A model generated the notes under the pieces. It saw only the letters and a list, made by a program, of their open reading frames with translations. It did not search any database and was not told the DNA's origin. Below are positions 47,341-59,272 of a stretch of 64,000 nucleotides of DNA, piece after piece (position 1 is the first letter of the stretch; each line of letters starts with the position of its first letter). Source of the stretch: Nymphaea colorata (taxonomy: Eukaryota; Streptophyta; Magnoliopsida; Nymphaeales; Nymphaeaceae); assembly GCF_008831285.2 (NCBI RefSeq), contig NC_045140.1, forward strand, positions 9,542,505 through 9,606,504, read 5' to 3'. The position numbers and the translations under genes are program-made.

Positions 47341-47843
47341 TTTGAAAAGAGGAAAAGAATGAAATAAAATGACTGAAAAACCTATTATAAATGCTTCTAT
47401 GTGTGGGAAGGGAAGGAAATGAAAGGAACTATCAGAAACCATGTTTATTTAGCTATATAATGGAAAAAAGGGGAAAAATTTGGGGTTTGTTTATAATAAT
47501 ACCCAAAATTTAATTAGACATCTCTTACATCTTGTAAGGCAAGTTCTCCACTACCTTTTTCATAAAATTGACAAAAATTTAACTTTTTTAATTACAAAAG
47601 ACAAAAAAGTAAGAAGTTGAAAGATATACGCTTTTGACACAAGCACAATTTTATTTCGGGCCATATTTCGAAAATCTTATAATATTTTATCAATAACTAA
47701 ATTTAAAATATTAAAAATTTTAATTGCAATATTCTTGATTGTGGCCAACTGTTAACACAAAGAAATAATACAAAATAATAATAACAAGTCCATAGAAAAA
47801 AAGAAACCTAGTGAGGGACTTCTGCTATATGTTGCTAATTTAG
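47341..47843. other. AT-rich stretch
   Basis: Very AT-rich, with no gene. It is probably the upstream part of the FAR1/MULE relic, but no motif remains readable. Confidence 0.35.
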
Positions 47844-48338
47844 TAATGGTGTTCAACAAGTCAAGTCAACTAGGGCTTCACTTGAACTCACTCATTAAAC
47901 TCAATTCAAGCTAGACTTGTTTAATAAATGAGTCAAATTCTAGTTAAAAAATAAATTTGTTAAGTAAATGAGACGAGTTCGAACTAGCCAACATGACTCT
48001 TGTAAGCAGAGTAAGCTCAAGAAATGAATATGTGAAAGACAGTTCAGAACATCATAATAACAAATAAACAACTCCATCTGTTTTCCCATTGCTACAAGTT
48101 CTAGGTCTCAAGTTCAAACTCGGCTGCTACTATTCATGTTATTGACCTTTTTTAATAATGGGTCAGCTTAACTCGGGCCAAATCTCGGCTCGAGTTTGGT
48201 TGAGCCAAATTCGATCCTTCCTAAGCTGAAGCTGAGCCGAGCTCAAGCCAGTACACTTGAGCTTGGCTCAATTTCAAACCAAGTTTAAACTCAACTTCTG
48301 AGACACAAGACAAGTTCAAGCTGGCTACAACCAGCCTA
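47844..48338. repeat. CpG-depleted relative of the 39.4-kb hAT MITE
   Basis: Aligns from its left end (GTGTTCAACAAGTCAAG against GCTGCACAACGAGTCGAG) through a GAGTCAAATTCTAGTT-like segment to AAGCTGGCTACAACCAGCC at the right. Most CG in the intact copy read TG or CA here, the pattern left by methylated-cytosine decay. No matching octamers flank it. Confidence 0.5.
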
Positions 48339-48460
48339 GAGGTACGTTCTTATTAATAGGTTGCACTAGTTGTCATTGCTGAACAAAAACAGAAGGAACA
48401 TGAGACGTCTTCTATTTATGTAGTTGGTGTTTGCCATCTTTTGGAATGTACCTTCCAATT

Positions 48461-48518
<58 letters not shown>
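48461..48518. repeat. (TC)n(TA)n microsatellite
   Basis: An uninterrupted (TC)n run passes into (TA)n. Confidence 0.95.
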
Positions 48519-48521
<3 letters not shown>

Positions 48522-49540
48522 CTATGGAAAACTGGTAAAAACCAGACCCATTGAAAATTCATCATTAACTTATTGTTTTGGCAATCTAACCTTATGGACA
48601 TGCTTTTAAGAGTGATTTTCACTCAAAATTCTATACAGACGTGTCACATGTTGTTGGTGACTAAAAATTAAAAATTTGTCCTTAATGTTCATGTTGAAGC
48701 TCATTTTTAGTGACAGATTTTTAACCTTTAGTCAGACTTTAATTTTTAATCTGCCGAGGGGACGCCAATGGTGGCGATGGGGAAGGGGACGGCTTCTCCT
48801 TTTTCTTATCAGGTTTAGGCAGGGGAGACTGTCGCCTCTCCCAAGCGAAGGCCTCTTGCCGCCCTAACCTCGCTGGCGGCTGCCATCGGGCGCATTTTTT
48901 TCGTTAAAGAATGGGCCGTCCACATAGACAGCCCTCACCAGCCGAGCATTGCGCTCGGTTCGTATATACGTGGTACGAGGAATATATATATATATTGAAA
49001 TCAATCAGCGAACTTGCCACCCATCACAAAAACTATATTTCATTGTTAACAACTATGGTCAAAAAATTAGCTATTGCAAATGCACCTTTAAATAAAATTT
49101 AAAAAAAAAGACCACAAAGTAGGAGGTTTATTTCAATTTTTCTCTCTTTTTTCCTCTGATATATAATATATATATATATTGTCGTCTTTTGGATAGTTGC
49201 CAGATAGCTAAATTAAACAAAATTGTAGCTAAAAAGGCATAAATCGTTACCAAAGGCCAGCATAAACCATCTTTGCACCATAAATCAAGGCTAATTATAA
49301 TTTAGTGAATCTTCTCTACCGAAATTTTTAAATTTTACTTGTATGACAACATCTGACACACAACAATAATGGACTGATATATATGCATATGAAAATTGAA
49401 TGGTGACTCCACCTTTTTAATAGACAGTTAAGAGAAAAATGAAGAGGAAAGAGTGATGGGCATTTTCGTTATCTAATATTAACTTAAATTTTTTTCTCTT
49501 AACTATCTATAATAGCCTTAGTTAAATGGGTAAGTGCATC
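48519..49540. other. non-coding stretch
   Basis: No gene or transposon recognised; (TA)n runs occur at about 48981-48995 and 49162-49179. Confidence 0.4.
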
Positions 49541-49942
49541 TAGATAACCCGGTTATATATATATAAAAGAGAGAAAAAGAGAAACCCGATAAAATGGAAA
49601 TATATAACAAAATTTGAGGACACGAGATCCCCCAGATACAAAAAAAAAACAATCCGCAAAAAACAAACCGCAAAAACAGAAACAAAAAGAAGAAATATAC
49701 AATACAATACACATAAAAATAAGAGAGTCGGGGTGGGAGAGGAAAAACGGAGTGGCACAATCACCCAACCGCAAACGGGCAACGGCGCTTCAACCGAATG
49801 GCAAACTGGATATCTCCTTGCACAAGACGAGCCACAGAATCTGGCGAAGAGAATGTGCCCCTGAAGACCCTGTCGTTGCGCTCCTCCCAAATGCACCACC
49901 AAGTTGAAATGAGCCACGGCCTTTAGACATGATCCCAGGAAG
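49541..49942 (-). mobile_element. 5'-truncated LINE tail
   Basis: On the minus strand, about 49760-49925 encodes ISTWWCIWEERNDRVFRG and VQGDIQFAIRLKRRCP, matching the C-terminal WxIWxxRNxxxF block common to plant L1-type LINEs. It is followed by a T-rich untranslated part that ends near 49541. Only the last part of the element is present, the usual result of incomplete reverse transcription. No clear target duplication was seen. Confidence 0.5.
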
Positions 49943-50211
49943 CAGACAGGTGGGGGGAAGGACAAAAAAGGAAAAGACAAATGGCGCGCGGACTGCAGTT
50001 GCCATTATTCTGGTTTCTTTTCATAAAGGAATAAATTCCATGACATTTTACGTTCCGGCAACAAACAAACAGACAGGTAGGGGGAAGGACAAAAGAGAGA
50101 TAGAGGGGTTGAAATGAAAGACAAATGGCGCGCGGACTTCAGTTGCCATTATTCTGGTTTCTTCTCATAAAGGAAAAAATTCCATGACATTTTACGTTCC
50201 GGCAACAACAG
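49943..50211. repeat. tandem duplication, about 127-140 bp
   Basis: CAGACAGGTGGGGGGAAGGA at 49943 recurs at 50070 with few changes. Both copies run through ACAAATGGCGCGCGGACT and end at TTTACGTTCCGGCAACAA. The second has a small insertion near 50100. It abuts the LINE tail. Confidence 0.85.
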
Positions 50212-50876
50212 ACGTGCTTTGCATCACGGTCTTACAACTTCAGTATGGCACGAGTGCCCCTGGTTCGGAATCGGATTGGCTCTCGTCAGTCCAATTCAGA
50301 GCGAGAACATGCAACCCACTAGCATCCGTTTTGGATCTCCCATACACCGGATTTGGACGTAGGATGCAAAGTGCCCGATTGCGCCCTACCGCTTTGGAAT
50401 CAAATTGGAATTTATGTCCCACATATGGGATCCGTATATGGTTACAACTAACTCTCTCCAAATTTTCCATTATCTACATGTTAATAAATCATACATGAGA
50501 CTTAAATCTGTTGCGAGTCTGGATTTTTCTTATCAAACAAGCTTCCAACTCCACTTACACTTAAGATTTACAAAAAGAAGAAATAATGACTCCTGACCCG
50601 GTTCGGTTCAATTGCTTAATCAGTAGCGGTAGACTTGCTATCATCATGGAGGATCAGAGGTCTGGTAGAATCTGGATCCAAGAATGGGATTGAAACCTCC
50701 CGTGAGAACCTGGGCCTAGGCAATTCGATTTGAAGGGTCTCTCCGAACCGTTAAGTAGATATAATGTAGGTTTCTTGCAGAGCTTATCTGACCGCGATCC
50801 CACCCATTATTCTCCTTTTCTTCTCGTCAGAAGCAAAATTATCATGGACATAATAGTAAATATTCTTCGCAAAAAC

Positions 50877-50920
<44 letters not shown>

Positions 50921-52042
50921 AACTTTTTTTATTTTGGTCATGAAAATATATTTTGTTGTTAAAAACTGTGACCAAGTAATTAGTCATTGCAAATGCACAT
51001 TGTGCGATGGTTTTGAGCGACAAAAAAAAAAACTATTTAGTCGGTTGATTTCAATTTCTTATATATATACAACGTAGCACTTCTGCCCTCTCGTTCACCT
51101 CTTGGTTGTATAGTGGTTGCTTAGCTACTTGAATTAAATAAGTCCAGCAGTCGAAGGAATTTTATTTTCTAAAATGTAGTGTAATTTCACAAAAAATTTA
51201 AGTGTTTTCCTTTTTTAAAAAAAAATTACCATTCATGTAAACTCTGACTGCAATAACCTACAATCTTTTAAGGGGCGTTTGATATAAAGTCTTTAAGATT
51301 TGAGAACAGTGGATTTAAGATCGAATCCTCTTTTCTTTGATTTTTAATCCAAGCTTTTCTTAATGTAAAAAGGCTAAATAAATAAAGGCTTCAATTATGG
51401 ATCTTAGTTGTAACTTAAGACCTTCAGTTTGAGGAACCATGTATATCATCAACCATGGATCTTTTATCACGTCAATAAAATCATGTTATATAAAAAAAAA
51501 AAAAAAAAAAAAAAATAGACGATCTTCAGTTTATGGGGGTTGGTGCATAGTACTGCCGATTGGGCTTTTAAACACACTCGCAAATAATCAAGGATAGGCA
51601 TGAAGTGGAAGCGGATGGACTTATAAACATCCGATTCCGATCTATTGAGAGGAAAATCGGCTAATTTCTCATTCTATACACACAATGTGTGTGTGCGTGT
51701 GGCTGTCCTCCATCCATGTCTTGGAGCTATTTGGGCATGCTTGTTCAGCAATCTGGCGTCCTGGAGACATTAAATCAACAATGACAAAGGTGAACCCAAA
51801 TTTGGTGCCTCGCCAGATGTAGCACGTAAAAAATAACCATAAATTTCATTTTTATTAAAGAGAACATGTGATGAGGGCCACATATGAATGAATCTCCATC
51901 ACATGCCACGGTGAAGAGCAACAACCGATCAACATATATAGAGATGAAGCACTCTGTATTATATAATTATCGAGCAGAGAAGCAGCAAGAGGTAGAAGGT
52001 AGCGTTGCATTGATCTCCTGATGATGCCTGGCGATGAATTGA
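50212..52042. other. intergenic stretch
   Basis: No gene seen. It holds a (TA)n tract at 50879-50915, a poly(A) run at 51492-51515, and a GGGGCGTTTGATATAAAG segment at 51272 that resembles a Harbinger-type terminus without a partner. The last 190 bases are the 3' flank of the secreted-protein gene, with a minus-strand AATAAA at 51851-51856. Confidence 0.5.
51851..51856 (-). terminator. polyadenylation signal candidate of the secreted-protein gene
   Basis: AATAAA on the minus strand, about 190 bases after the stop codon of the gene at 52043-52423. Confidence 0.45.
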
Positions 52043-52423
52043 TCAGTCTCCATTTTCAGGATCTCGTTCAGGTGGTGTGGCACTGGGAGGGAGAGGGAGT
52101 CCACAGGCAGCGAAAAATATGTTGACGTAAAATGGCGGTATCAGGAAATCCATGTAAAGCATATCAAGGCATGATGCGGGAACGTTCTTGAGGGCGTAGC
52201 ACAGCATCTTACTAGGCACCAGTTTGCCACCCTTTGCATTAACAACCAAAAGGTGTAGATATTGTGGCAGGGCTTTGGCACAATTAATGGGCGAGAATAT
52301 TATACTATGAAAGAAGTCATATAATAAGTTTTCAGGGTTCACTGCTGCCTGTGCGGAGGCAACCTCCATCAGCACAGGCGTCAACACCAACACCAGCAAC
52401 ACCGCCACCTTCCCGCTCCCCAT
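52043..52423 (-). CDS. small secreted protein with four cysteines, function unknown
   Basis: An intact 126-codon frame. Residues 1-25 form a clear signal peptide (MGSGKVAVLLVLVLTPVLME, then VASA before the likely cut), so the protein should enter the secretory pathway. The mature part has four cysteines at residues 48, 75, 85 and 107, enough for two disulfides, many Leu and Pro, and an acidic Pro-rich tail ending ERDPENGD. It does not show the eight-cysteine pattern of lipid-transfer proteins. A TATA box lies about 100 bp upstream and an AATAAA 190 bp downstream, so it looks like a self-contained single-exon gene. I do not recognise the family. It could be a lineage-specific cysteine-rich peptide expressed in a particular tissue. 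Confidence 0.75.
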   Translation of the reverse strand: MGSGKVAVLLVLVLTPVLMEVASAQAAVNPENLLYDFFHSIIFSPINCAKALPQYLHLLVVNAKGGKLVPSKMLCYALKNVPASCLDMLYMDFLIPPFYVNIFFAACGLPLPPSATPPERDPENGD

Positions 52424-52517
52424 CTTTGGCCGTTGATCCTTTACTTTTCCTTCTCTCTAATCCCTTTGAAACCCTCGATCGATCGAGCGTGTCCACAACA
52501 CCTGTTCCTCCACCCCA

Positions 52518-52524
52518 TTATATA
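52518..52524 (-). promoter_or_regulatory. TATA box of the secreted-protein gene
   Basis: TATATAA on the minus strand (context GCGTATATAATGG), about 95 bases upstream of the start codon. Confidence 0.65.
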
Positions 52525-55500
52525 CGCAGCGTTGGTGAACAGTAAACGTACGCCAAAATTAATTCACTCACTTTTATTCCTTCTTCCATTAATTCATTAA
52601 ACTGCAGATGGAACATAATTAACAGCTATTCGATCGTTTCATTAGTTTGACTAAACGCATGGGCCCGCGGTTTACTAATTCGATCGTTACTGCTATTTAC
52701 TTTTATTGTCAACTTTAATAAGGATTTAGAGTGCTACCTACCTCATTTGCCAGTCATTAATTAATTGCTTCGATCGATATAACAAGATGCATCATCAGTT
52801 TATATATAATATATGTCATGCATGCATGGGAAGTATATATGTTATACAAATTACTACTATGTTCCCCTTTCGACATTTATGTTAATTTTTTCTTTAAGGC
52901 TATGACCCTACTACCCGCTGCATTAGTTGACCGATATAGTCCCTTTGCTTCTATTGACGCTATAGCTAGTAAAGGGCGTTACTGATCAGCAGCACCTTGA
53001 TGCACCACACCCACCTACGTCCACAGTTACCAGGTATAACATGTATAATTATGACTGCTTTAAAAACCCGAAAAAAATTAAATAAAATCGATGACTCGCG
53101 ATGTTTTAATTTTTTTGTTCTTTGAGACATGAAATTATTAATGTTTCTTTTTTGTTTACGTTGAAATGGTATTATTTAGAACGTCATTTTTTCTTAAATA
53201 ACAAAATGTACGTGTTCTATATATGTGAAATCCGACTGCAATAACAGTACAACTTCTAGCACAAGCTGTAGTTTAATATTACATGAAGATGTTTAGGTTA
53301 CTTAATTTGAGGGGCGGTATTACCATACAATTGCTACATGTATGTTGGCGTTATACATTTGAAGTAAATTTAACGGCAACAAAAAAATTCATCCTGAAAA
53401 ACAAGGTTCAGTAATTTTGAAAATTATGAAGCTTGAAACTAATTTGTATTGAGCTTAAAATACTCTCGGATTATGTAACATTTATGAAGTTTGAGGAATT
53501 GTTATATTTTAGTAACAAAAATGAGAAACAACATGTCCCTGTACCAGGGGTGTGCTCAGCCTAATTCCAACTTTCTTGATGAAGGAACCTTTTTTTTCTT
53601 TGGTGGGGGCGCTTCTATGAGCCACAATTGACATATTCAGCACTCGCTTATATATAGCTGTTGGCATATCTATCGCCATTATTTAAGAACGTTCATATCT
53701 CTGATTTGCATTAGATATCTGATCAAACCATTCCAAATAAATTGGATATGAAAAAAATTGAATATCCAGTCAAAAAATTAGCTTGCATTCGGGTTTATGA
53801 AGTGACATATGATCGGATCTGAATTCGGATATAAGTAAATATCTGATCGGATTTGGATTAGATTTAGTTTTGAATATGTATCATATATTCTATACTATTG
53901 TATTTTGAAAATTGACCAAATTCAGTTCAAAATTCAGTTTTGGGTAGAATGTAAATATTAGATTCAGTGCAGATTTGAATTTTGAAATGGGATTTCAGAT
54001 TCAGATATGGTTTTTATTTGTTCTTATTTGAATCCAAATTTGAACCCCAATATGTGAATATTTGAAAAAGATGATACAGTTAATGGTATGTCTGATTTGA
54101 ATTTGATCCATTGACATCACTACAATTATTTCGTCATTCCAAATAAAACAGAATCTAATAAAGTGAAATGGATAAATAAACTCATCTTTCATCCTGTATA
54201 ACTATGGCAGGCTTCTAATTAACCTTGGTAGGAATATGTAAAGGATGAATTTGTCATAAAAATACAATTTAATTTCAAGAATCACAGTGAAATGGTACAA
54301 GCTTTCAATTGTTTGGATGCTAGGTCAAATTTAGCAAGGTAAAATAGAAGTAGGCAAAAAAATTCCTTATGCATTTCTTCAGATATAGGCTAAAAATAAG
54401 TCGGTTCATTTATCCTCAAAATAAGGATCGCATTTTCAAATCAACCCAAACTTGATGAACATTTACGTGATTAACCAATGATATATTCTTTATCCTCCAA
54501 AATGGTTTGAAAATTTTTCACGACAAAGGATATGATCTGTGTACACTGGCATCCCTCCTTTGGGCTTTCAATGTTTTTCATTTGCCTATTTATACTGTGC
54601 CTATTCTTGGTGGAAAGTTCTCATTCCACTCTTAAATGCAGAGTGAAATTTTCTCATTCTAAAAAACCAACCAATCACTTCACGACCCTTTTTATGAATC
54701 CTTTAAGATTCTTCATAATTTTAAGCATGGTAATAACTTTGCGGTATTACAAAAATGATGGCATGTGATTTTCAGGATGTATATAGCAATTGGTTTGAAC
54801 ACAGAAACATGAAATGCATCATACTTTATGCATCAAAAGCTTGCATTTGTCCTTGACCAAGTTCCTTTAAACCCATGTTTATCTTAATGTTTCATGTTTC
54901 AGGTGTCAAAGGCCCTCACGTGAAATTTTATTGAATATGGGAGTTAATTTTAGATAGTTAGATGATTTCATCCGCGAGAGTAATTTTAGATAAGATCCAG
55001 GCATAAGATCCAGGCATTGACCAGTGGCGTAGCCACGTGGTGGCTGGTGTGAGAAATTACCCACACCAGCCTCACAAAATTAGTTTAATATATATATTAA
55101 TGTTTTGATATATTTAATTGTTATACGTGCCCCAAAATAAATTAAAGGTATTGAATGAGTGCCCCCACTAGAAAAAAAATTTCGGCTCTCCTAGTGGAGT
55201 TCACCTGCTGCCAATTACGAAGTATGGACATTGGATCAGAGATTCAACCAAAACAAGTCCAAATCTACTTGATCATACATCCAAATTTGAGGAAATTCCA
55301 TAGGAAGGCTACCAAGGGCACCTAATGTTTAAACCCTGTTGGAACTTAACAAAGAGTTCGAGTCATCTTAATGTTTATTTTTGTTTAAGATCCGACAGCA
55401 AATCAGCAAATACTTTTACGGTAAATATGCTAAAAGTGCATGCTTTAGACGACAAGCCTTGGATTGGGGGACACAGCCACCATTGTTGAACCTCCTCCTC

Positions 55501-56948
55501 TTCTTCCTTGCTACAATCTCTCTTTAATCTTGCTCTAGATTGTCTAGGCATTTTTGTTTCGTTCTCCTTTGCCATTCTTTACTCTTTTCTATTTCCTCTA
55601 TCCTTCTGTTTTTCTAACAAGAGTAAATGTGTTGACTTAGGTCATTGGATTGCAAACATAAACAATTGCATGTTTGTGTACATCAAGATGAAGACAGGCG
55701 TGAACATATATGATGATATAGTTAAGACATTTGATTGAATATTAACACTATAGTAGACATTAATGTAAGTCATTAGTGGTTACACTTGAAGACTGATTAA
55801 TCCTCTAGACTTGTTACAGCTGTTTTCAAGGCTGGAAAGTAGTTTAAGGTTATCCGTTGGACATTTATTGGTGAGCACGGATGAACATCGGGGCATGTTC
55901 AATTGGTGGTTCTGGATCAATCTGACTGCTAACCATTGAGCAAGTTTCTTAAGCTGTGGAGTGTTTTCTTATGCTGGTATGCTTCGGCAGGAGTTTCTGT
56001 TAGAGGATCCTAATTTGTTCATTTTCACTACAACATCATCTAAGCACACTTCTATGGTATGCATAAGAGCATACACATCATTGCATAGTGCAAATAAACA
56101 TAGATGATGTTTCTGTTACAGGTTCATATTGATTTATTTTTTATTTTTTGGGAGACGATCTACAAGAGTTCCTGCGACAATCAACAGAAGGATTTTTCTT
56201 TTTTGCCACAACCAGGATTTAGTTCCTTGTCACTAGCTGGTAAGAAGCTGCTGTTATCCTTGAGAAGATACTTTTCTAGAAAATTTTGAAAAGCAGAGAC
56301 CTAGAAATGTTCAAAAATTGATAGCCAAAATCCCTTAAAGTAGATAAAAACGCTCTCAATCGCTTAGGTATCTTTCTCAGCACAAAGCGGTTGGGACTTG
56401 CCTTTTCCCATCTTGCTAACAAAACTTGAGATTTTAGAGTCGGGTCGAATCCTATCCTAACCACATGATTCTTTTGAATCTTTAGGGTTGTAATATCCGT
56501 GCCAACCCAACCAACTCTGCCAGAAGCAGAACATGTTTGAAGGGTAGCAAACCTAAGATAATTTGAGTATAGACCAAATACATCTGCACAAACAACCAAA
56601 GGAAACTAATTGGTGCAAAAGAAAAACGAAAGGAAAAACAGAAGATAAATGATTACACCAATAGCAATATGAAGACAAAAAGCTTAAGGATAGCCAAATA
56701 CAAGAGACAGTTAACTGGTATTTAGATATACAAATATTGGAATATGGAGTCTTCATCATGGACTAGTCTGTGGTGGCCGATGCTTTGTAAACAAGCCTTG
56801 TGAATTAGGCCAATAGCTTCAGCATAGAGACATGCATAATAATATATTCACGCCCATTTACAGCTGCAACAAGTTATTTTACCAGGAGGAACACTAATAT
56901 CCTGTAATCCAATGAAATTGTCCTTGCAACCTAATTTGAGAACCTTAT
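52525..56948. other. intergenic stretch with transposon scraps
   Basis: Holds a third member of the AT-rich hAT-like family (about 53690-54122, right end TTGACATCACTA). At about 55024-55197 there is a short segment that starts CAGTGGCGTAGCCACG and ends AATTTCGGCTCTCCTAGTGG, resembling a small hAT MITE type with CAGTGGCGGAGCC termini. Other open frames are short and unrecognised. Confidence 0.4.
53690..54122. repeat. AT-rich hAT-like element, copy 3
   Basis: The interior of GATTTGGATT- and ATCTGATCGGAT-like words and the right end TTGACATCACTA (inverse TAGTGATGTCAA) match the copies at 2147 and 5384. The left border is not clear. Confidence 0.4.
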
Positions 56949-57048
56949 TCACGATTAATCCCCTTCCTGAATTCAAGCTCAAAAAATGCAGTCTTAAATG
57001 GAGGAGCATGTTTGTTCTTCACAATTTTCACTAGCACTTTATTTCCAA
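56949..57048 (-). pseudogene. single exon relic of an organelle-type RecA gene
   Basis: On the minus strand, after a CTGACAG acceptor-like site, a 100-bp segment reads [20 protein letters not shown] followed by [13 protein letters not shown]. This closely matches the bacterial-type RecA core near the C terminus (VKVVKNKxAPPFxxAxFELxFGKGIxRE), as found in plant mitochondrial and plastid RecA homologues that act in organelle DNA recombination and repair. The exon is followed by AATAAGG where GTAAGG would be expected, so the donor appears to be mutated G to A, giving an immediate stop. Flanking exons with the Walker A (GPESSGKT-type) or the preceding ALKFYAS block were not found, so this is probably a stranded gene fragment. 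Confidence 0.6.
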
Positions 57049-57794
57049 CTGTCAGCCAGGAGTCCAACAATATTATAACATCCTTGAGACACAATATCAA
57101 CTACCACCCCTCCAACAGGTTAATAGTTATACCACTGAATATGACTGCAAGACCCCACCGTGCGCCTTTAATGATATAAGAAAGAAATGAAATGTAAACA
57201 GGTTACAATAAAAAGGATACCAGATTTTTTATTCTCAAAGATATGATCACTCACCTGGGAATAAAGAACTTCCTGGGAATAAAGAACTTCTTTATAGGTG
57301 CCAACCACTCCCAATGCAATGGTAAATTCGGTATAACAAGATCAAAACCAAGAACATAGCAAAAGACTCCTTTCAAAATACAACATTATTTCCCCATATT
57401 GAAAAAATGCTATCAAATGAAAATCCAGCAGTGCTAGTAGCAACAAATTGAGCTAGCAAAATTTGTCAACCCAAAAATTCCGATCCATCAAGGACAGAAC
57501 AAGTAGATTTAAAGAGGTCAATAACAATAAGGCAAGAATAACATAGATTTCGGAATAAAGGATAATAAAAAACACTGCATAATATAACTAATAAACCAAC
57601 AAGTAATCTGCCCTTCCATGATGGTAGAATGATTAGTTCATCAATCATACATTGCAAACATGCAATGTGTGGTGGCTATACTGGAATGAGCCCAACACTA
57701 CAATAAGATCCTTGAGCCACAAAAGTATCAAATGAACAGCAAATCACATAATTAAGCAAGCAACATATACTACACACATGGAAATATAAAGATA
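57049..57794. other. intron-like or unassigned stretch
   Basis: AT-rich; contains a tight 18-bp direct duplication of a TTCCTGGGAATAAAGAA-like word at about 57260-57290. No coding sequence recognised. Confidence 0.35.
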
Positions 57795-58274
57795 TGTTAG
57801 TGCATGACAATTTGTGTAAATTTGTCTTCAAACTTGCACAAATATCTCAAACACGCAGCCCGAATTCTGTAGCAAGATATGATTCAGGCACTCAGCCAGA
57901 AACCAAATCTCTCGAATTCTGAAAACAGATTTGTATTGAACTAATTGAAGTAGGGAAGGTTACAAATCTCAAGCACTCTGGCCTCAGCCTCAAACATTCA
58001 TTGCCCTTAAATATATTTATAGAGTGAAATGAGAGAGAGAGAGAGAGAGAGAAGAGTGTCTAGCTGTTGGAACTAGCCCACAACTAGTACACCTACAACT
58101 AACGCAGCAGAAAACAGAAAACAAAAGATACAAGAAAGAAAATAGAAACATACATAAAATAAGAATAAAAAAAAGTAAATGCAAAAGAACTACACATGTA
58201 CATGCTTATGTATCCAAAACAATACTATGTAATTGAATACATATAATCATATACGTAAATATATATTTTCTACC
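57795..58274 (-). repeat. probable Copia 3' LTR
   Basis: On the minus strand a purine tract (GAGGGGGGTGGTAG, about 58270-58283) is followed by TGGTAG and about 480 bp that include a TATAAATATATTT-type TATA box (about 58010-58022) just after a (GA/CT)n run. It ends at CACTAACA (57795). Position directly after a Copia RNase H relic supports an LTR. No second LTR is present. Confidence 0.45.
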
Positions 58275-58880
58275 ACCCCCCTCAAACTTACAGTGTTACC
58301 ACCAAAAGTTTGATCAAAAGAAAATGAAATCGATTTGATGAAGCACCTTGGTGAAGAAGTTTGCAAGCTGATATCCCAAAGAAACAAATTGTCAAAGAAA
58401 CAAATTGTAGGTTGATAGTCTTCTGTAAGTATTCTTCTCAAATAAAATGTCGATCTGTTTTTGTATGTTTGGTTCTTTCATGGAATGTGTGATTTCTTGC
58501 TATTCATATAACACTTTTGTTATCAGATAATAGGTTAGTGGCTTATTCAATGTTGACATTCATATCTTTCAGCATAATCTTCAGCCAAACAATCAGCTTC
58601 TGTTCATGACAATGACACCTTGCTTTGCTTCTTCATCTCTAAGAGATCAGAGATTCACGTAGGAAAACAGAAAAACCACTAGTGGAATGTCTTGTACTGG
58701 GATCTCCATCCCAATCGCCATCAACGTTAAGTAGTTAAATGTAAAGAAGATGATGAATAAATAAATAATCCTTTACTGACTGTATTTTTGATGTATCTAA
58801 CAATTCTCATCACCGTCTCCATTTAAACTTGTTGACAATGAGGCAGGTTTTTGAATATTAAAGAACCTAACCACTTTTTA
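58275..58880 (-). pseudogene. Copia RNase H relic
   Basis: Minus-strand frames contain ITHSMKEPNIQKQIDILFEK and YQLANFFTKVLHQIDF, matching the HxRTKHIDIxxHFIREK and QLADIFTKAL blocks at the end of Copia pol. Several stops. It could belong to the same element as the integrase fragment at 62420-63720 on the same strand. Confidence 0.65.
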
Positions 58881-59272
58881 ATAAGTTTAGATAACTTTCT
58901 GGTTTTCATTGTAATTCTATTGTTTACCCTAATTCTCCCTTAGGGCCTTTGATGGGCCGAAATTCTCCTGTAGCCTTGAAAAAAAATTTAAAATCTAAAA
59001 ATATTTCCGGTTTATGAAACGCGGAAACTTTTTTTTGTTACCGTTAAAACCGGAATCAGCGAGGGGTGGAAACATATTTGCAGAAACTTTTTTTTGCCCG
59101 TTAGGGCACGCTCGCCTCCCGCATCGCCTCCCTCCTGCCTCCCTTCGTCTTCTCTTTCACCCTCTCACTCTCCTGCTCCCCTCATCGTCTCCCTCGCCCT
59201 CTCACTCTCCTTCTCCCCTCGTCGTCTCTCTAGCCTCTCACTGTCCTGCTCCCCTCCTCGTCTCTCTCGCCC
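58881..59272. other. non-coding stretch with pyrimidine-rich leader
   Basis: Contains TTAGGGCCTTTGATGGGCC near 58940, which resembles a Harbinger-type left end, and then a CT-rich region (59105-59272) leading into the gene fragment on the right. Confidence 0.35.

Noticed and set aside
51272-51520. Harbinger-like terminus GGGGCGTTTGATAT
   Set aside because: No inverted partner or TTA/TAA pair was found within the next few hundred bases.
56276-56599. 107-codon minus-strand frame, considered as the C-terminal part of the RecA gene
   Set aside because: No RecA C-terminal motif can be read in it, and it starts beyond the mutated donor without an acceptor that would join in frame.
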